Below, in pieces: positions 62,801 to 64,000 of a stretch of DNA of 64,000 bases. The DNA is from Owenia fusiformis (Eukaryota; Annelida; Polychaeta; Sabellida; Oweniidae). The stretch lies in the NCBI GenBank assembly GCA_903813345.2, contig CAIIXF020000003.1, positions 14,710,931 to 14,774,930 on the forward strand, in the 5' to 3' direction. Both the position numbers and the translations under genes were made by a program. The notes below the pieces were generated by a model. That model made no database searches. It saw only the letters and a program-made list of their open reading frames with translations, and was not told the DNA's origin. Positions within the stretch are counted from its first letter, which is position 1. Each line of letters opens with the position of its first letter.

Positions 62801-64000
62801 TCCAATGCCATACACGCCCTGCCAGACCTGTCTTTGACACCAGCACTTAAGGTATGTTAACATGTCATTCTTTAAATTGAATGTTTGTTATACACATTTT
62901 ATTACTTTTCAATGAACAGGACATTTTACATTTTTGTCTATATTTTATTAACATGTACTGAATTAAATCTGTGGATTTTTAAAATACTCTTACTGAAGTT
63001 ACAGGTTGTCACAAGTTTATTTTCTGCCTTGCTGTCATTGGTGTATCATATCCTGTGTTTTATTATAAGGTGCTGGATATAGCAAGTAATCAACTCTACA
63101 ACATTTCCGTGCAAGCGTTGATGACATCACAGATCAACCTGCTTGATATGTCAAACAATCGCCAACTGAAAGTCAACAAAGAAGAATTCAAATCACTCAG
63201 GTTTGCCTTAGTTTTGAAATCCTTTTAGGATAAATCAATGTCAATCTTTAGTGATTAGTTGGAGCATTCTTAGTGTAGTGTGCTTTAAGCCTTGATCACA
63301 TTTGAGTTATGGCAACCGTACGGTGGCCATATCTGCCCAAAATCGAGAGAAATATGCAGCATGCTGCATATATGCAGCATAAAATGTACGGATAGGCAGT
63401 AGGATTTAGATATTCTATATAGGCTAGGCCTATTGATTTTGTGAAGCTACGGCGGCTGTAGAGCAAATGTGACAGAGGCTCTACTTATTTAAAAACTTGA
63501 ATTAATGTTAAAAGAACACATAATAATTACTGACATATCTAGTTCGAACTATACCCTTCCAGCATTAAAAACTCAAGTAGACCACTGAGGAATGAAATAA
63601 AATTTTCAAAAAGTGAATGTTATTTTATTGCGAACTAAATGTACCAGGAACAAGACTTGTGTAGTTTGAACCGTACCCTCCAGGGTTCAATAAGCACTTG
63701 AAAGGTCATATGTTGATCATTAGAAAGAAACTGTAAATGCTATTTATCTCACTAAAAGTGACTATTTTGCAGGAACAAGAAGACTGTAATCTTGATAGAC
63801 ACATGTAGTTTGAACCGTACACTCCCTGGGTTGAACAAACGCCTTAGGGGTGACATGTTGACTGACAGAGACCTCCCCTGGCAAGTTGGCTTCACTGAGA
63901 CATCAGGGAGCAGAAATAGGTAAGTAAATAAATCTCTGAAATAGGTAAGAATTATAAATACAGTAAAACTACTCTTATCCGAACATCTTTCATTGTGAAC
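38983..64000 (+). CDS. PHLPP: PHLPP-type PH domain leucine-rich repeat protein phosphatase (3' end outside window)
   Basis: Sixteen plus-strand exons with matching phases give about 947 codons up to the window end. Order: Ser/Gly-rich N-terminus; Ras-association-like region (GFVRIYAADS, then LRLGIPPNSLHVQFNG); PH domain (VLPQWVRRFCVISG to FGKWLRKFKK); leucine-rich repeats (LNLADNDLKVFPSSI, LNISGNRLRDLPGSI and others); and the junction into the PP2C-type domain (DLPWQVGFTETSGSRNR). The order RA, PH, LRR, PP2C is diagnostic for PHLPP, which in mammals dephosphorylates hydrophobic-motif sites of AKT and PKC at membranes and in cytosol. Catalytic metal-binding residues lie beyond the window. Exon 1 is inferred; all later exons are firm. 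Introns carry the LINE, satellites and MITEs. Confidence 0.9.
39055..39803. mobile_element. Long foldback element, ~330-bp arms
   Basis: Arms about 39055-39387 and 39483-39803 are near-identical inverted copies (for example ACTGAGCGCATACATTTGCC left, GGCAAATGTATGCGCTCAGT right) around a loop of about 95 bp. It begins some 35 bp after the proposed PHLPP exon 1. An open frame inside the right arm and loop is a shadow. Includes ACGTCACTTCCGTG, a mix of CRE- and ETS-like motifs, in both arms. Confidence 0.93.
40050..40410 (-). mobile_element. tRNA-derived SINE-like element
   Basis: Minus strand has box A-like TATGGCTAAGTGGCAGAGTC and box B AGGTTCGATTCCCC spaced as in a tRNA with an expanded middle, then an unrelated body. 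A tRNA pseudogene is the alternative. The far boundary is uncertain. Confidence 0.55.
41849..42150. repeat. Degenerate ~33-bp minisatellite
   Basis: About nine copies of AATACCAGTAATTCAGTTGA followed by AATGTAGC, with frequent changes and indels. In proposed PHLPP intron 1. Confidence 0.8.
42491..42654 (+). other. Candidate non-coding or poison exon in PHLPP intron 1
   Basis: Acceptor TGTTTCAG at 42490 and donor ACAG|GTAAAT at 42655 frame 164 nt with stops in all three frames. It could be an alternative 5' UTR exon. No homology supports it. Confidence 0.25.
43912..44125. repeat. Dispersed repeat B, copy 1
   Basis: CATCAAAATTCCAGGAAAAC, then AGTGCCAAGATCTGA and ATTACAAGGTGGCCATTTTG, CACTGTGTGTCTTGTT. 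Copies 2 and 3 at 47968-48095 and 57925-58118 share the order of these blocks. Confidence 0.65.
45649..45845. mobile_element. MITE with ~25-bp inverted ends
   Basis: TACCGTATTCGCCATAAAAA at the left and, inverted, TACCATATTCGCCGTAAAAA at the right; no coding capacity. Confidence 0.8.
47117..47339. mobile_element. MITE-like element with imperfect inverted ends
   Basis: Left CAGGTATCCAGAATCC and CCCCCTGCTATA; right, inverted, CAGGGCTTCAAAATCC and CCCCCTGCGATA. An inner palindrome TGTCGCAGTGTTGCGACA lies near 47230. Classification unknown. Confidence 0.55.
47650..47763 (+). CDS. PHLPP exon 2 (Ser-rich N-terminus)
   Basis: Acceptor TTTTGCAG, donor GCAG|GTATAT. Reads LTN, then MSKNSTAKSRVSAGSSKSR and TSYGSAKSRISNSSA. 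The internal ATG at 47661 is an alternative start. Confidence 0.8.
47968..48095. repeat. Dispersed repeat B, copy 2 (partial)
   Basis: GTCATTAGAATTCCAGGGAA, then GTGTGATATTTAT. It ends about 35 bp before the acceptor of PHLPP exon 3. Confidence 0.55.
48131..48772 (+). CDS. PHLPP exon 3 (Ser-rich region and Ras-association-like domain)
   Basis: 642 nt. Begins GSQYSGTMSSVGSS, continues through an acidic stretch (NDNEEEIWDLSDSLADLY) into GFVRIYAADSDFRKSQLVPC, ISLRLGIPPNSLHVQFNG, NEYLEGLGY and LGYLIRFYTG. Matches the conserved segment just before the PH domain in PHLPP. Acceptor TTTCAG, donor ACAG|GTAAAT. Confidence 0.92.
48773..51071. other. PHLPP intron 3 before the LINE
   Basis: No exon seen between the Ras-association exon and the LINE. 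The only structure noted is the direct repeat at 49922-50045. Confidence 0.5.
49922..50045. repeat. ~56-bp direct repeat, two copies
   Basis: AAATTAAAATGAGGGGTGGT then GTATCCCATTGCCTCTAATA / GTACCCCATTGTGTCCTC. The first copy starts near 49930, the second near 49985. Confidence 0.65.
51083..53712 (+). pseudogene. LINE ORF2 fragment: reverse transcriptase and C-terminal zinc motif, one in-frame stop
   Basis: Frame opens at the truncation and reads ELIRSRSQNFIEGEKGTKYF, the typical L1-clade segment before RT. RT motifs: SPGSDGLTIEFY, RPISLINVDAKIIAKVI, AIDFLKAFDSLNH, GIKQGDPLSPILFILSVEF and the catalytic YADDMTLFV near 52135-52160. A single TGA at 52978-52980 interrupts the frame, which resumes in the same frame (SIKTWHQIKVQTGLSDVYML) to 53712. 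The C-terminus carries a CCHC motif (CEFCHTAFETIDHLFYLC). N-terminal endonuclease is missing. Confidence 0.95.
51083..53847 (+). mobile_element. 5'-truncated L1-like LINE in PHLPP intron
   Basis: Insertion flanked by an 11-bp target-site duplication AACAACTGGAT (51072-51082 and 53848-53858, the latter sharing its first As with the tail). It ends in a poly(A) of about 40 nt (from 53809). It holds the C-terminal part of ORF2 with no endonuclease, a roughly 95-bp 3' UTR and the same orientation as PHLPP. Clean duplication, long tail and a nearly open frame mark a recent insertion. Confidence 0.95.
53862..53985. repeat. ~31-bp tandem repeat beside the LINE
   Basis: TTGAAAAGTCAAAAATTACA followed by AGCCACCCTT occurs twice perfectly and twice in decayed form, immediately after the LINE's 3' target-site duplication. 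Confidence 0.75.
54577..54711 (+). CDS. PHLPP exon 4 (first half of PH domain)
   Basis: Reads KPFHDMTYARNQLSSFLFI, then RKGKVLPQWVRRFCVISGTR and LLIYKG: PH strands 1-3 with the basic loop. Acceptor TTACAG, donor AAAG|GTATGT. Confidence 0.93.
55279..55460 (+). CDS. PHLPP exon 5 (second half of PH domain)
   Basis: Reads DKSRDDSPTICQLAKGSVEE, then LCLKVTTSIQGHQTVHLAFN and the C-terminal helix EFGKWLRKFKK with the conserved PH tryptophan. Acceptor TCCCAG, donor AAG|GTATGC. The upstream open frame from 55089 is intron. Confidence 0.93.
55731..55906 (+). CDS. PHLPP exon 6 (start of LRR)
   Basis: Reads ATAKLPTTADLSNCHLESLP, then LAMLNLRHNALRERPLEE. First leucine-rich repeats. Acceptor TTCTAG, donor CAA|GTAAGT. 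Confidence 0.92.
56148..56294 (+). CDS. PHLPP exon 7 (LRR)
   Basis: Two repeats: LRSLNLADNDLKVFPSSI and LVELNVASNKLCELPAEIG. Acceptor GTTGTAG, donor CAAA|GTAAGA. Confidence 0.93.
56783..57237 (+). CDS. PHLPP exon 8 (LRR, long exon)
   Basis: About 151 codons. Repeats include LQALHVHNNHLWQLPDEI, FILVLAFNKFTSVPAVL, VKKIDVRMNRLTLTSLE and LTHLDIRDNEVEDLDL. Acceptor TTGCAG, donor AATG|GTAGGT. Confidence 0.93.
57498..57558 (+). CDS. PHLPP exon 9 (LRR, 61 nt)
   Basis: Reads VLSEFSVKPKAEWLDYIDLS, ending in phase 2 so the next base completes Tyr. Acceptor TTTCAG, donor CATA|GTAAGT. The in-exon TAG at the junction is removed by splicing. Confidence 0.88.
57810..57905 (+). CDS. PHLPP exon 10 of the LRR series
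   Basis: Reads NKLTTLPEWLGDCFFLQKLL, then ASHNLISELPE. Acceptor TTTTAG, donor AAAG|GTTTGT. Phases 2 to 2. Confidence 0.92.
57925..58118. repeat. Dispersed repeat B, copy 3
   Basis: GACATCAAAATTCCAGGAAG, AGTGCTAAGATCTGAATCTG, AATTACATGGTAGCC and CACTGTGTCTCTTGTTGAAC, in the same order as copy 1. Confidence 0.65.
58240..58312 (+). repeat. Ghost copy of the exon at 58325
   Basis: TTTGTAG|GATATTGATGC with following AAGTTGAAATATCTGAGAGT and AACC matches TTTAG|GATATTTATTGATGC and AAGCTGAAATCTCTGAGAGT of the intact exon, with a small deletion that breaks the frame. Ghost acceptor AG at 58243-58244. Confidence 0.85.
58325..58483 (+). CDS. PHLPP exon 11 of the LRR series
   Basis: Reads IFIDARKLKSLRVNHNYIEE, then IEDIHIQNNRITKLPADFL. 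Acceptor CTTTAG, donor CAA|GTAAGT. A degraded copy of its acceptor and 5' half lies 80 bp upstream. Confidence 0.92.
58715..58880. repeat. Degenerate ~30-bp tandem repeat
   Basis: About five copies of CCTTATATGGAGATTT with GATGAGTTT-type spacers. In PHLPP intron; a plus-strand open frame here is not coding. Confidence 0.65.
58985..59290. repeat. TGTCACCAC-family element with nested MITE
   Basis: Left part AAGTCACCACCATAAGTAGT, then GACAAATTGTGATGGCCTC; right part GACAAATGGCAGGTTGTGAC, then ATTTTGCATGTCAATGCCTT. The GC-rich MITE at 59028-59202 separates the two. Confidence 0.75.
59028..59202 (+). mobile_element. Second copy of the GC-rich MITE
   Basis: Begins TACACAGCCAATACAATTTG and ends GCATTTTGGGGGTGTA; the same termini and inner palindromes as at 30636-30822. 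It is nested inside a TGTCACCAC-family element (58985-59290) in a PHLPP intron. Confidence 0.85.
59328..59425 (+). CDS. PHLPP exon 12 of the series (LRR)
   Basis: Reads LRVFNATKNYIRNLPELNLN, then KVQELYLTG. Acceptor TTTTAG, donor ACAG|GTTAGT. Confidence 0.92.
59586..59775. mobile_element. Pogo-like MITE fragment
   Basis: Starts ACAGTAAAACTTGCCTTAGT and repeats GTGAACACCTGTCTCTA twice. The far end is degraded. In PHLPP intron. Confidence 0.6.
59908..60007 (+). CDS. PHLPP exon 13 of the series (LRR)
   Basis: Reads NQLSDNAFRVVCGYPRLKIL, then HMAYNYINVISDM. Acceptor TTTCAG, donor CAT|GTAAGT. Two partial copies of its 3' half lie about 2.3 kb downstream. Confidence 0.92.
60013..62217. repeat. 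Expanded TGTCACCAC-family element carrying a satellite
   Basis: Left end has three tandem 51-bp units (GTCACCACCAAAAGTGGTGA palindrome plus CATATTGTTATGGTCTCCG) at 60015-60160, then GGCGTCCGGCGTCCGGTGTC. The right end is AGGTGGTGACATTTTGTCAT, then GTTAATGCCTTGTTA. Between lies the satellite at 60240-62150. It starts about 6 bp after the donor of the exon at 59908. Confidence 0.8.
60240..62150. repeat. Satellite (~115-165-bp unit, ~14 copies) with nuclear-receptor half-sites
   Basis: Unit: TTCAACTTGCTTCAAATTGA, T-run, AAAATCATCTACATGTTCTC, AGAAATTCAAATCTGACTTT and AGATTTGACATTTGACCTTC, then ATGACCTTCTCAAGGTCA and AAAAAGGTCAAAAAGGTC. Units start near 60289, 60409, 60578, 60727, 60875, 61012, 61155, 61291, 61430, 61553, 61701, 61837, 61958 and 62091 (positions of TTCTCAGAA). 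TGACCT/AGGTCA occurs up to four times per unit with 4-bp spacing. Confidence 0.93.
62200..62655 (+). repeat. Downstream partial copies of the LRR exon at 59908 with flanks
   Basis: 62279-62344 repeats the exon from GGCTATCCTCGCCTC to GACAT|GTAAGTTC, including a donor. A more decayed copy is at about 62410-62455. Both sit in a flank unit (AAGATATCCCATAATGCAC, then ATGCAGACGTATCACAAT) seen at about 62219, 62367 and 62592, so the unit was duplicated two or three times. The copies have no acceptor. Confidence 0.85.
62689..62851 (+). CDS. PHLPP exon 14 of the series (LRR)
   Basis: Reads DVKKLEVLQELNISGNRLRD, then LTILRAHSNAIHALPDL. Acceptor ATTTAG, donor AAG|GTATGT. Confidence 0.93.
63070..63200 (+). 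CDS. PHLPP exon 15 of the series (last LRR)
   Basis: Reads VLDIASNQLYNISVQALMTS, then QINLLDMSNNRQLKVNKEEF. Acceptor ATAAG, donor CAG|GTTTGC. Confidence 0.92.
63540..63720 (+). repeat. Two ghost copies of the exon at 63773
   Basis: 63645-63716: CAG|GAACAAGA, then TGTAGTTTGAACCGTACCCT and CCAGGGTTCAATAAGC, matching the exon 5' end at about 80% with a deletion. 63540-63590 is an older copy (AGTTCGAACTATACCCTTCC). Both keep the exon's orientation. Confidence 0.75.
63773..63919 (+). CDS. PHLPP exon 16 of the series (entry to PP2C domain)
   Basis: Reads NKKTVILIDTCSLNRTLPGL, then MLTDRDLPWQVGFTETSGSR and N. The PW-VGF--tSG--N segment begins the PHLPP phosphatase domain. Acceptor TTGCAG, donor AATAG|GTAAGT. 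The rest lies beyond the window. Confidence 0.92.
63961..64000. mobile_element. Start of pogo-like element at window edge
   Basis: Begins ACAGTAAAACTACTCTTATC, then CGAACA, like the ends of the other pogo-like elements here. Cut by the window end. Confidence 0.5.

Overview
The window is a stretch of AT-rich animal nuclear genome: phase-consistent spliced exons, GT-AG introns of about 26 bp to several kb, a LINE, tRNA-derived SINEs, a mariner remnant, many MITE-like hairpins and minisatellites. The two genes are bilaterian; the compact introns and transposon mix suggest a marine invertebrate (non-vertebrate deuterostome or lophotrochozoan). I cannot name the species.

Region by region. 1-11934: no convincing gene; dispersed repeats, a mariner remnant (6373-7402), a pogo-like MITE (7560-7741) and one unexplained coding-like segment (9271-9552). 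11935-14582: a large foldback element with arms of about 1.2 kb built from roughly 155-bp modules. 14833-38411, minus strand: a 32-exon C2H2 zinc-finger gene of the ZNF236 type (about 1,598 aa, 25 fingers, Gln-rich linkers). 38412-38982: a probable shared promoter with a perfect CRE. 38983-64000, plus strand: a PHLPP-type gene (Ras-association-like region, PH domain, leucine-rich repeats, and the start of the PP2C-type phosphatase region), running off the window end. A 5'-truncated LINE with an 11-bp target-site duplication and poly(A) sits in its second intron, and a roughly 2-kb satellite full of nuclear-receptor half-sites sits in another intron.

The most striking structure is the repeated tandem duplication of segments spanning splice sites. 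In the zinc-finger gene, exon 20's acceptor plus its first ~92 nt occurs 33 times (118-bp unit), exon 19's acceptor plus 5' part 8 times (143-bp unit), and exon 18 complete with both splice sites 4 times (101-bp unit with 26-nt spacers). Single 'ghost' copies precede exons 24, 29 and 30. Similar ghosts precede PHLPP exons 10 and 15 and follow exon 12. In each case one intact exon remains, so the predicted protein is preserved, but the locus carries more than 40 extra candidate splice sites.

No operon logic applies. The two genes look like a head-to-head pair: a nuclear zinc-finger regulator and a phosphatase of the AKT/PKC-dephosphorylating family. Any functional link between them is speculation.
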